Shown here piece by piece: positions 17,337 through 25,724 of a stretch of 48,016 bases of DNA. The translations under genes and the position numbers were made by a program. Every line of letters starts with the position of its first letter. Positions within the stretch are counted from its first letter, which is position 1. Below the pieces are notes generated by a model, which did no database searches, was not told the DNA's origin, and saw only the letters and a list, made by a program, of their open reading frames with translations. Source of the DNA: Methylothermaceae bacterium (GTDB lineage Bacteria > Pseudomonadota > Gammaproteobacteria > Methylococcales > Methylothermaceae); contig JALSIB010000042.1 in NCBI GenBank assembly GCA_026981855.1, positions 1 through 48,016 on the forward strand, given 5' to 3'.

Positions 17337-17479
17337 CGGCCGGACGATGATAGCAAAGCGGGGCCTGGGGCGGATATTTCACCAGCCGGATTCGGGCCTT
17401 CCGGACAAGCGGCTTTCGAACCGGGCCACCTGTCTCAACCTCGATGGGTGACAGCACCCTGGCTTCGGCGATTTAACTT

Positions 17480-17508
17480 TTGCAAATTTTTCCCGGGGAA
17501 CATAACCT
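17480..17508 (+). promoter_or_regulatory. Candidate sigma-70-like promoter for the GH57 pair
   Basis: TTGCAA (17480-17485), 17 bases, then TAACCT (17503-17508). Start of transcription would be near 17515, giving a leader of roughly 33 bases. No clear ribosome-binding site follows before the ATG at 17548. Confidence 0.4.
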
Positions 17509-17547
17509 AAAAAGCATCCATTCATTTCATTCATTGCACGCTGCCTC

Positions 17548-18744
17548 ATGACGACGACACCCATCGCACACCACGCCCTGGTCCTGAACTTTCATCAGCC
17601 CCCGGGGAACCTTGAGCACCTGCTGGAGACCAAAACCTGGGAAGCCAAAGAGATTCTGTTCGCCATGGACCGTATGCCCCGGAGGCTATGGGGCTACGAG
17701 GACGTCGCCCGGGTCCACCTCTCCCTCTCCGGCACCCTCCTGGAAACATTGAAGGATCCGGCATTCCAGTCCAGGGTCTATGGGATCGTCGATGTGGGCT
17801 CTTTGCTGTGGCACCTCCAGAACCGCAAGCTGTTCGAAATACTTGGCACCGGTTACTACCACCCCGTCTTTCCCCTGATTCCCGAAGCCGACCGCAAGGA
17901 GCACCTGCAACGCTGGCTGGGCTTGGCCAAGCATCTGATGTGGCGCGAGGATTTCCAGGGGTTCTGGCCGCCGGAGATGGGATTCTGCATGGAAATGATC
18001 CCGCTGCTCAGATATTACGGATACCGCTATGTGCTGGTGGACAGTGAGCACGTCGAGCCCCTCACCGGAATGACGTGGCAAGAGTTGGTCTATCGTCCCC
18101 ACATCGCCCGCTACGCGGATTCCGCGATCACCGTGATCGTCCGCGACCGCGACCTCTCCAATGCCCAGGAATCGGGCATGGAGCCCGAATGGTTCTACCG
18201 TGAAGTGGCGGAAAGAACCAAGGAGTGTGATTTCCCGCCCCTGGTCACCACCTGCACCGACGGGGAGAACGGTGGCTGGTTCCGCAACGTCACCGAAGGC
18301 GCCAACTTCTGGGATGTTTTCTACCTGCCGCTGCTGGAACAGGCCCGCTCCGACGGCGCCACGATCCGGCCCACCTTCATTCACGACTACCTCGACCGAT
18401 ACGGGGTCCATGGCGAAGTCAACGTCCGCACCGGCGCCTGGAATACCGGCTGGCATCACGGCCGCGATTTCACCCAATGGACCGGCTCGCAGCGACAGAA
18501 GGACGCCCTTGCCAGAATGTACCGGGTGAGCCACGCCATTCGCGACGCTCGCTGGCGGGCGGGGAAAAAAGGACTGCTCCACGGCGAAATCGGGGAAAAA
18601 CTGGAAGAAGGACTGTGGCACCTGCTACGCGCCGAGACCAGTTGCAATCTCTATTGGGGGGAAGCATGGGTCCACCGCGCCGAAGACGACCTGGAAATCG
18701 CCGAGCGCTGCCTGCAGGCCGTGGAACCTGAAATCACCGCTTAG
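17548..18744 (+). CDS. GH57-family glycoside hydrolase/transferase, shorter paralogue
   Basis: A 398-residue GH57-type (beta/alpha)7-barrel protein. Conserved regions in order: LNFHQP (13-18), the start of the family fold; GFWPPEMGF (about 144-152), holding the presumed nucleophile Glu; CTDGENGGW (about 236-244), holding the presumed acid/base Asp; and the C-terminal helical part with LLRAETSCNLYWGEAWVHR. GH57 enzymes include amylopullulanases, branching enzymes and 4-alpha-glucanotransferases. The C-terminal tail has no extra carbohydrate-binding domain. It precedes a second GH57 gene by 36 bp, with the two surely cotranscribed. Role in glycogen remodelling is likely but not shown. Confidence 0.88.
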   Translation: MTTTPIAHHALVLNFHQPPGNLEHLLETKTWEAKEILFAMDRMPRRLWGYEDVARVHLSLSGTLLETLKDPAFQSRVYGIVDVGSLLWHLQNRKLFEILGTGYYHPVFPLIPEADRKEHLQRWLGLAKHLMWREDFQGFWPPEMGFCMEMIPLLRYYGYRYVLVDSEHVEPLTGMTWQELVYRPHIARYADSAITVIVRDRDLSNAQESGMEPEWFYREVAERTKECDFPPLVTTCTDGENGGWFRNVTEGANFWDVFYLPLLEQARSDGATIRPTFIHDYLDRYGVHGEVNVRTGAWNTGWHHGRDFTQWTGSQRQKDALARMYRVSHAIRDARWRAGKKGLLHGEIGEKLEEGLWHLLRAETSCNLYWGEAWVHRAEDDLEIAERCLQAVEPEITA

Positions 18745-18780
18745 ATAGCCGATCTCATCCAAAACCCACAGGAGTGTTCA

Positions 18781-20241
18781 ATGAGCGATCTTCCCGAAAT
18801 CATCGACGGTCTGCCCAATCTTTGCGGCAATGAGCCCTTGATCGAAAAAACCCTCGACAGATATGCCGGGGAAACCCTGTATCTTGGACGCGGCGGCATC
18901 GACTTCGACCAGATCGACAGCGCCTTCGCCATCGCCCTGCATATGCATCAGCCCTTGATACCCGCTGGTGGCGACGATCTGCAGACGGCCGAGGTGATCA
19001 GCAACCTGCAGGACATGATGGCGCACCCGGACATCGGCGACAATCACAACGCGCCGGTGTTCCACTGGTGCTACAAACGCATGGGCGAGTTCATTCCCCA
19101 GCTGATCGGCGAGGGCAAGCACCCCAGGGCGATGCTGGATTATTCCGGTACCTTGCTCTACGGGCTGCGCAAGATGGGGCTCGATGACGTTTTCGACGCC
19201 CTGATTCCCCTGGCCACCCGCCCCGGGTTGCAACCGGCGGCAGAATGGCTGGGCACCGCGTGGGGCCATGCCGTCGCCCCTTCGACCCCGCCCCAGGATT
19301 TCCGCCTCCACGTCAAGGCCTGGCAACACCATTTCGCCGCCATCTTCGGCCTGGAAGCGCTCGGCCGGGTACGGGGATTCTCTCCCCCGGAGATGGCTTT
19401 GCCCAACCAGCCGGATGTCGCCTATGAATTCGTCAAGACCCTGAAAGACTGCGGTTTCCAATGGGTTCTGGTCCAGGAACACACGGTGGAAAGGGAAAAC
19501 GGCTGGGAGCCGGAACACAAACATCTGCCCCATCGCCTGGTATGCCGCAACAGCAAAGGCGAGAGCGCCGAGATCATCGCGATCATCAAGACCCAGGGCA
19601 GCGACACCAAACTGGTCGCCCAGATGCAACCTTATTATGAAGCCAAAGGGCTCCGGCGGATGGAACTGGCCGGGAGAATGGTTCCTCCCCTGGTGACCCA
19701 GATCGCCGACGGTGAAAACGGAGGCGTGATGATGAACGAATTCCCCCCCAAATACATGGAGGTGGTGAATGAATGCTCGGGCAGCCGGACCCCCATCGTC
19801 AACGCCACCGAATACCTGGAATACCTCTTCTCCCTGGGAATAGAGGAAAAGGATCTGCCGGCCCTGCAACCCAAGAATCAACATATTCTGTGGGAGCGCT
19901 TCAAACCGGGCGAAGGCCCCGGGAAGATGCAGGCGGTGATCGAACAACTGCGCCAGGAACGGCACGATTTCCACATGGAGGGAGGCAGCTGGACCAACGA
20001 TATCTCCTGGGTGGAAGGCTACGACGATCTTTTACAACCCATGGACGAGGTGAGCTCGCTGTTCTATGAAAAAGTCATCAAGGCGGGCATCCCCACCACG
20101 GACCCGCGCTATCGCAAGGCGCTTTTTCACCTTCTGATCTGCGAAACCAGTTGCTTCCGCTACTGGGGACAAGGGCTGTGGACCGATTACGGGCGGGAAT
20201 TGTGCCGCCGGGCCAAAACCATACTGGAAACCGAATTCTGA
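18781..20241 (+). CDS. GH57-family glycoside hydrolase/transferase, longer paralogue
   Basis: A 486-residue GH57 protein and a paralogue of the gene just upstream. The shared landmarks are IALHMHQP (about 51-58), GFSPPEMALP with the presumed nucleophile Glu, TQIADGENGGVMM with the presumed acid/base Asp, and LLICETSCFRYWGQGLWTDYGRE at the end. It carries about 45 extra N-terminal residues and an insert around AAEWLGTAWGHAVAPSTPP that the first lacks. CAGGAG lies about six bases before the ATG. The two may act together on one polysaccharide, or one may be a regulatory partner. A perfect hairpin follows the stop. Confidence 0.88.
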   Translation: MSDLPEIIDGLPNLCGNEPLIEKTLDRYAGETLYLGRGGIDFDQIDSAFAIALHMHQPLIPAGGDDLQTAEVISNLQDMMAHPDIGDNHNAPVFHWCYKRMGEFIPQLIGEGKHPRAMLDYSGTLLYGLRKMGLDDVFDALIPLATRPGLQPAAEWLGTAWGHAVAPSTPPQDFRLHVKAWQHHFAAIFGLEALGRVRGFSPPEMALPNQPDVAYEFVKTLKDCGFQWVLVQEHTVERENGWEPEHKHLPHRLVCRNSKGESAEIIAIIKTQGSDTKLVAQMQPYYEAKGLRRMELAGRMVPPLVTQIADGENGGVMMNEFPPKYMEVVNECSGSRTPIVNATEYLEYLFSLGIEEKDLPALQPKNQHILWERFKPGEGPGKMQAVIEQLRQERHDFHMEGGSWTNDISWVEGYDDLLQPMDEVSSLFYEKVIKAGIPTTDPRYRKALFHLLICETSCFRYWGQGLWTDYGRELCRRAKTILETEF

Positions 20242-20249
20242 CCCATCGA

Positions 20250-20275
20250 GCGGGGCGGCAGGACGACCGCCCCGC
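20250..20275. terminator. Hairpin between GH57 and prfC
   Basis: A perfect 9-bp stem (GCGGGGCGG / CCGCCCCGC) with an 8-base loop, in the 36-bp gap between two convergent genes. It can serve both strands. There is no T-tract. Confidence 0.6.
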
Positions 20276-20277
20276 CA

Positions 20278-21858
20278 TCACAACTCGCGGGTGGCGTTGA
20301 ACTTCACCTCGGGCCAGCGTTCCTCGGCCAGTTGCAGATTGACCCGGGTCGGCGCCAGGTACACCAGGAAACCACCGCCATCCTCGGCCAGATACTCGAA
20401 ATTCTTGCGCTTGAACTCTTCGAGCATCTTGGCATCCTCGCACTCGATCCAGCGGGCGCAATTCACATTGACCGCTTCGTAACTGCATTCCACGTTGTAT
20501 TCGCTTTTGAGACGGAAAGCGGTCACGTCGAACTGGAGGACGCCCACCGCCCCCAGAATCATGTCGTTGTTCTTGAGCGGTCTGAACACCTGGGTCGCCC
20601 CTTCCTCGCTGAGCTGCACCAACCCCTTGTTGAGCGCCTTGGCCTTCAAGGGATCTCTCAACACCACCCGGCGAAACAGCTCCGGGGCGAAATAGGGAAT
20701 GCCGCCGAACTTGAGCTTTTCTCCCTGGGTGAAGGTATCGGCCACCTGGATGGTGCCGTGATTGTAGAGACCGATGATGTCGCCGGGCCAGGCCTCCTCG
20801 ACATGCTGACGGCTGGAGGCCTGAAACGTCAGGGCATTGGCGATGGTCACCTGCTTGCCGGTACGAACCTGATAGAGCTTCATCCCTTTTTTGTATTGCC
20901 CCGAACAGATCCGCACAAAGGCGATCCGGTCGCGGTGTTGGGGGTCCATATTGGCTTGAATCTTGAACACGAAACCACTGAACCTGGGTTCCCCCGGCGA
21001 CACCAAACGCTCCACCGCCTGCCTCGGCTGGGGAGACGGCGCATAGGTGGAGAAGGTGTCCAAAAGTTCCAATACCCCGAAGTTGTTGATGGCGGAACCG
21101 AACAGGACCGGCGTCTGTCTCCCCTGCAAATAAGCCTGGTGATCAAATTCGTGGCTGGCTCCGCGCACCAGTTCGATCTCCTCGCGCAATTCTTCGGCCT
21201 GATCGCCCAGGAAATCATCCAAAGCCGGATTGTCCAACCCTTCGATCACTTCGCCGCGCACCACCCGGTCGCTGTGACGCGGATCGAACAAATGCACCGC
21301 ATCCTCGTAGAGATGGTAGACACCCTTGAACCGCTTGCCCATTCCGATGGGCCAGGTCATGGGCGCGCACTGGATCTTCAACACCGACTCGATTTCATCC
21401 AGCAGCTCGATCGGATCACGGCCCTCCCGATCCAACTTGTTGACGAAAGTGATGATGGGGGTGTCGCGCAACCGGCAGACCTCCATCAATTTGATGGTTC
21501 TTTCCTCCACCCCCTTGGCGCTGTCGATCACCATGAGGGCTGAATCGACCGCGGTCAGGGTCCTGTAGGTGTCTTCGGAAAAATCGGCGTGACCGGGGGT
21601 GTCGAGCAGGTTCATCAGACACCCCTCATGCTCGAACTGCATCACCGAGGTGGTCACCGAGATTCCCCGCTGTTTCTCCATCTCCATCCAGTCGGAGGTC
21701 GCATGACGCGAGGCTTTACGCCCCTTGACCGCCCCCGCCAGCTGGATCGCGCCGCCAAACAGCAACAGCTTTTCGGTCAGCGTGGTCTTCCCCGCATCGG
21801 GATGGGAGATGATGGCGAAGGTGCGGCGTTTCTGAATTTCCTGAAGTTGTTTGCTCAT
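20278..21858 (-). CDS. prfC: Peptide chain release factor 3
   Basis: A 526-residue GTPase that removes RF1/RF2 from the ribosome after peptide release. G1 SHPDAGKTT, switch region with [19 protein letters not shown]3 DTPGHADF, and G4 NKLDREG are all visible, followed by domains II and III with GVYHLYED and the C-terminal [12 protein letters not shown]. Start at ATG 21858 was chosen because the family begins a few residues before [11 protein letters not shown]; the frame is open for 56 further codons that cover the dispersed repeat. Single gene, minus strand, between the GH57 pair and gltA. Confidence 0.96.
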   Translation of the reverse strand: MSKQLQEIQKRRTFAIISHPDAGKTTLTEKLLLFGGAIQLAGAVKGRKASRHATSDWMEMEKQRGISVTTSVMQFEHEGCLMNLLDTPGHADFSEDTYRTLTAVDSALMVIDSAKGVEERTIKLMEVCRLRDTPIITFVNKLDREGRDPIELLDEIESVLKIQCAPMTWPIGMGKRFKGVYHLYEDAVHLFDPRHSDRVVRGEVIEGLDNPALDDFLGDQAEELREEIELVRGASHEFDHQAYLQGRQTPVLFGSAINNFGVLELLDTFSTYAPSPQPRQAVERLVSPGEPRFSGFVFKIQANMDPQHRDRIAFVRICSGQYKKGMKLYQVRTGKQVTIANALTFQASSRQHVEEAWPGDIIGLYNHGTIQVADTFTQGEKLKFGGIPYFAPELFRRVVLRDPLKAKALNKGLVQLSEEGATQVFRPLKNNDMILGAVGVLQFDVTAFRLKSEYNVECSYEAVNVNCARWIECEDAKMLEEFKRKNFEYLAEDGGGFLVYLAPTRVNLQLAEERWPEVKFNATREL

Positions 21859-21924
21859 GGCGGGCGATATGCAAAAATCGTTTATTATACAGCGTTCATC
21901 GAACCGGCCCGGGCAAACGCATGA

Positions 21925-21958
21925 GCCGGTTTCCCCCCTCTCCCGGAGGGAGAGGGGC
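21925..21958. repeat. Dispersed C-rich/G-rich inverted repeat, copy 2
   Basis: A perfect 10-bp stem, CCCCTCTCCC (21935-21944) with GGGAGAGGGG (21948-21957), around a 3-base loop, preceded by GCCGGTTTCC. It lies between the divergent prfC and gltA genes. The related sequence is at 17305-17336. Confidence 0.55.
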
Positions 21959-22103
21959 TTCAAGGCCGTGCAAAATCGAGTTTGAACGGGAAAGCCGCGA
22001 TCATACGATCGCCCTTGCTTGGACACTTTCGGGTAGCTTTCATTCCCGTGTTTTCATGGTAATCTAAGCCAATTACACTGCTGACAGCCGACAGGGAATT
22101 TCC

Positions 22104-23471
22104 ATGACTCAACAAGACACCTCCAAGGATCACTTCACCCTCATCGACGAGCGTAACGGAGAGAAATACGAGCAACCCCTGCTGCATGGCACTCAAGGCC
22201 CACCAGCCATAGACATCCGCAATTTCTACGGGACCTCCGGGGTACTGACCTTCGATCCCGGCTTCACTTCGACAGCTTCCTGCAAGTCCGCCATCACCTT
22301 CATCGACGGCGACCAGGGCGTTCTGCTGTATCGCGGCTATCCCATTCAGGAACTGGCGTTGCAGAGCGATTACATGGAAGTGTGCTACCTGCTCCTGTAC
22401 GGGGAACTTCCTTCCCCTGAAGAGAAAACGGAATTCGAAAACGATATCAAGCGCCACACCCTGCTTCATGACCAGTTGATGCACTTTTTCCGCGGCTTCA
22501 CCCGTTCGGCCCACCCCATGGCGATCATGGTGGGGGTGGTCGGTGCGCTGTCGGCTTTCTATCACGAAGACACCGACATTTATGACCCGGAACAACGGAT
22601 GCTGGCCGCCTACCGGATCATCGCCAAGATGCCCACCATCGGGGCCTACGCCTACCGTTACACCATCGGCCGGCCGTTCATCTATCCCCGCAACGAATTC
22701 AGCTTTGCCGAGAATCTGCTCTACATGACCTTCTCGGTTCCTTCGGAAGACTACCAGGCCGATCCGGTCGTGGTCAGGGCCCTCGACAGGATCTTGATCC
22801 TGCATGCCGATCACGAGCAAAACGCTTCCACCTCCACCGTTCGCCTGGCAGGATCTTCCGGCGCCAATCCGTTCGCCTGTATCGCCGCCGGTATCGCCTC
22901 CCTGTGGGGTCCCGCCCATGGAGGCGCCAACGAAGCGGTGTTGAAGATGCTGACCGAAATCGGCGATGAAAAACGGATTCCCGAATTCATCGCCCGCGCC
23001 AAGGACAAGAACGACCCCTTCCGCCTGATGGGATTCGGCCACCGGGTCTACAAGAATTATGACCCAAGGGCCGAGATCATGCGTCAGACCTGCTACGAAG
23101 TGCTGGAGGCACTGGGGCACAAGGACGATCCGCTGCTGAAACTGGCGATGGAGCTTGAACGCATTGCCCTGGAAGACGAGTACTTCATCAAGAGGAAACT
23201 CTACCCCAACGTGGACTTCTACACCGGCATCGTCCTGCGGGCGATGGGTTTCCCCACCCGTATGTTCACGGTGCTGTTCGCCATCGGCCGGACCGTCGGC
23301 TGGGTCGCCCACTGGAAAGAGATGATCTCCGATCCGGAAAACAAGATCGGCCGCCCCCGGCAGCTCTATGTCGGCCAGCCCCGGCGTCCTTATATCTCCC
23401 TGGAAGACCGTCCCAGCCCGGGACGCCGCACCTGGGCCAGATTCTGGGGAGGCAAGGGGCAGGAACTGTGA
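22104..23471 (+). CDS. gltA: Citrate synthase
   Basis: A 455-residue hexameric-type citrate synthase (oxaloacetate + acetyl-CoA to citrate), first step of the TCA cycle. Family landmarks: [73 protein letters not shown] with catalytic His, [14 protein letters not shown] with the second His, and [13 protein letters not shown] with the catalytic Asp-bearing loop. About 20 residues beyond the usual end ([19 protein letters not shown]) form an unusual Arg-rich tail. AGGGAA lies seven bases before the ATG. Its stop overlaps the GTG start of lpoA. Confidence 0.96.
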   Translation: MTQQDTSKDHFTLIDERNGEKYEQPLLHGTQGPPAIDIRNFYGTSGVLTFDPGFTSTASCKSAITFIDGDQGVLLYRGYPIQELALQSDYMEVCYLLLYGELPSPEEKTEFENDIKRHTLLHDQLMHFFRGFTRSAHPMAIMVGVVGALSAFYHEDTDIYDPEQRMLAAYRIIAKMPTIGAYAYRYTIGRPFIYPRNEFSFAENLLYMTFSVPSEDYQADPVVVRALDRILILHADHEQNASTSTVRLAGSSGANPFACIAAGIASLWGPAHGGANEAVLKMLTEIGDEKRIPEFIARAKDKNDPFRLMGFGHRVYKNYDPRAEIMRQTCYEVLEALGHKDDPLLKLAMELERIALEDEYFIKRKLYPNVDFYTGIVLRAMGFPTRMFTVLFAIGRTVGWVAHWKEMISDPENKIGRPRQLYVGQPRRPYISLEDRPSPGRRTWARFWGGKGQEL

Positions 23472-25369
23472 CCGGGTGGAGGAAAGCGCCCTTGTCCCGT
23501 GGCACCCTGGGGAAAGTCGGAATCCTCTGCGCAGTGTTGATGGCCTGCGCCCCGCCCCCGCGGCTCCCCCCTCCCGAAGCCTCCAACTGGGCTCACCAGG
23601 CCAGGGTGTCGTATCAGGCCGGCAAGTATCGACAGGCCGCCGAAGCTTATCGAAAGGCGGCTCAGGCTTCTTCCCTGAGCCAACGCTCCGCTTATCTGCT
23701 CCGGTCCGCCGACGCCTGGATCAAGGCGGGCGAGACGGAAACCGCCGCGCGGATTCTCGGAAACATCGATCCACAGTCCCTTCCCCTCCCGGAAGGCACC
23801 TTCTTCCATTTGCTCCAGGCACGGGTGGCGTTGGACACGGGCAGGCCGGAAGTGGCCTGGAATCATCTGCAACCACTGCGGCCCGACCAGATCCCCCCCC
23901 CTTTGCGGAAACGGTACCTGGAACTTAAAGCGCGAACCCTCACCCTCCGGGGAAAGCTGGCCGCCAGCGTTCGCGAACGCGTCCAACTGGGTGCCTTGTT
24001 GCAAACGCCCCAGGAAGTGGAAGACAACAACCGGGCCATACTCGAAGCCCTGATGCTGCTGCCCGATCCCGCGTTGGACGGGTTCCCGTCGCCCTTGGAC
24101 CGCGACCTGGCCGGATGGATCGAATTGGCCAAAATTCTGCGATCGCATCCTTACCGGTCGGAAGACCTGGACCTGTCGCTCAGCGACTGGCAAAACCGCT
24201 ATCCCTATCACCCGGCCGGCCGGGGACATTTTCTGGAAACGGTCCTCCCGGCGCCTCAACCCACTTTCCCACCCCCCCGGCAGATAGCGCTTCTTCTGCC
24301 CACTTCCGGCCCTTATCAAACCGCCGCCCAGGCTATTCAGCTGGGAATCGAAGCGGTTCGCGCCCTTCCTTCGACCCCTTATCACCCTCTCCTCGACACC
24401 TACGACACGACCAGCATGGATGCCGCATCCCTGTACCGGCAGGCAAGCCAACAGGGCGCCGGTTTCATCCTGGGTCCGTTACGGAAATCCAGCCTGGAGC
24501 AGTTGTCACAACTGGCAACCATCGATCCGCCCGTTCTGGCATTCAATCAAATCGAAGGCGTGTCGCGGCCGGGTCTGTTTCAACTGGCGCTGGCACCGGA
24601 AGAAGCCGTGGAGCAGTCCCTTGCGAGCGCCTGGTTACACGATCATCGCAAGATGCTGGCATTGCTGCCCGATTCCCCCTTGGGCAAACGAATCGAGCAG
24701 CCTTTACGCGAGTATTGGCAGGCACTGGGCGGGGAAGTACTCGAGATCCAGTATTACGACCCGGGCGCCACCGACTTTTCCGCTCCCATTCGCAGGTTGC
24801 TCAATATCGACGAAAGCCAACGCCGCTTCCAACGCTTGCGAAAAGTCGTGTGGGAAATCCAATTCGAGCCCCGTATTCGCAAGGACGCCGACTTCCTGTT
24901 CCTCCAGGCCAACCCCGGACAAGGCCGCCTGATCCGCCCACAGCTCCTGTTCCACCGGGCGGAACATCTACCCGTCTATGCCACCCGCGATATCTATGAA
25001 GGCCACCCGAACCCACAATGGGACAAGGATCTGGAAGGCATTCGATTCTGCGATATCCCCTGGTTGCTGGATGGAGACTACACATCGGCGCCATCAGTCG
25101 GCAGTTTCGAGGCGGACTATGGCCCCCACTCCGGCGCCTATCTCCGTCTGGCGGCGCTGGGCATGGATGTCTATCACCTTCCCTTCACCCTCCTCAGCGG
25201 TGACAGCGAATCATTTTCCGGCGCCACGGGTGTTCTGCGGACCGCTGCTGACGGCCGGATCAAGCGCCAGTTGACCTGCGCCCGGTTCCAACAGGGCACT
25301 CCGCTCATCTATGGCCTGGCGCCTGAAATCCCGCTGCCACCCATTCAAGCCGATGAAGCCTCTCCCTGA
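23468..25369 (+). CDS. lpoA: LpoA-like activator of penicillin-binding protein
   Basis: A 633-residue outer-membrane lipoprotein. A basic start, a hydrophobic stretch and lipobox VLMAC (Cys about 27) come first. A TPR-like region follows ([20 protein letters not shown] and similar, about 40-240). The C-terminal two-thirds is a periplasmic-binding-protein fold ([65 protein letters not shown]). This is the architecture of LpoA/YraM, which activates PBP1a in peptidoglycan synthesis. The GTG start overlaps the gltA stop. The downstream gene is yraN, as in E. coli. Confidence 0.9.
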   Translation: MTGWRKAPLSRGTLGKVGILCAVLMACAPPPRLPPPEASNWAHQARVSYQAGKYRQAAEAYRKAAQASSLSQRSAYLLRSADAWIKAGETETAARILGNIDPQSLPLPEGTFFHLLQARVALDTGRPEVAWNHLQPLRPDQIPPPLRKRYLELKARTLTLRGKLAASVRERVQLGALLQTPQEVEDNNRAILEALMLLPDPALDGFPSPLDRDLAGWIELAKILRSHPYRSEDLDLSLSDWQNRYPYHPAGRGHFLETVLPAPQPTFPPPRQIALLLPTSGPYQTAAQAIQLGIEAVRALPSTPYHPLLDTYDTTSMDAASLYRQASQQGAGFILGPLRKSSLEQLSQLATIDPPVLAFNQIEGVSRPGLFQLALAPEEAVEQSLASAWLHDHRKMLALLPDSPLGKRIEQPLREYWQALGGEVLEIQYYDPGATDFSAPIRRLLNIDESQRRFQRLRKVVWEIQFEPRIRKDADFLFLQANPGQGRLIRPQLLFHRAEHLPVYATRDIYEGHPNPQWDKDLEGIRFCDIPWLLDGDYTSAPSVGSFEADYGPHSGAYLRLAALGMDVYHLPFTLLSGDSESFSGATGVLRTAADGRIKRQLTCARFQQGTPLIYGLAPEIPLPPIQADEASP

Positions 25370-25724
25370 ACATCTGGCCCGGGGCCGGAGCGCCGAGAAC
25401 CAGGCCCTGCTATACCTGCAACGAAAGGGATTGCGCCTCATCGACCGCAACTACCGATGGCGGGGCGGGGAAATCGATCTGATCATGCAAGACCGCGAAT
25501 GCATCGTGTTCGTGGAAGTCAGACTACGCAAAAACGACGGATTCGGAGGCGGTCTGGAAAGTATCGACCACCACAAGCGGCAGCGTTTGATTCAGACGGC
25601 GCTGCATTACCTCAACCGTCAAGGCATCGATTCAGCCACCCGTTTCGACGTGATCGCCCTGTCACCGGCGAAGCAGGGACTGGAAGTGAATTGGGTCCGT
25701 GACGCGTTTCAGGCGGCCCCCTGA
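25353..25724 (+). CDS. yraN: YraN-family (UPF0102) putative endonuclease-fold protein
   Basis: A 123-residue UPF0102 protein with the restriction-endonuclease-like core: GRSAENQALLYLQRKG, then RNYRWRGGEIDLIMQDRECIVFVEVRLRKN. Glu, Asp and the E-V-R triad of this stretch match a PD-(D/E)XK-type site. Its function is unknown despite wide spread. ATG 25353 overlaps the lpoA stop by 17 bp. Its 3' end overlaps the GGDEF gene on the other strand by 16 bp. Confidence 0.93.
   Translation: MKPLPEHLARGRSAENQALLYLQRKGLRLIDRNYRWRGGEIDLIMQDRECIVFVEVRLRKNDGFGGGLESIDHHKRQRLIQTALHYLNRQGIDSATRFDVIALSPAKQGLEVNWVRDAFQAAP

Larger units (their letters stand above)
17159..17547. other. 389-bp divergent intergenic region
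   Basis: No convincing gene on either strand. It separates the divergent LOG unit and the GH57 pair and should hold both promoters. It contains a C-rich/G-rich inverted sequence (17305-17336), related to that at 21925-21958, and a candidate promoter close to the GH57 start. The last 90 bases are AT-richer than the rest. Confidence 0.6.

Noticed and set aside
21960-23312. A 450-codon minus-strand frame opposite gltA.
   Set aside because: It is the complement of a strongly conserved citrate synthase and shows no family character.
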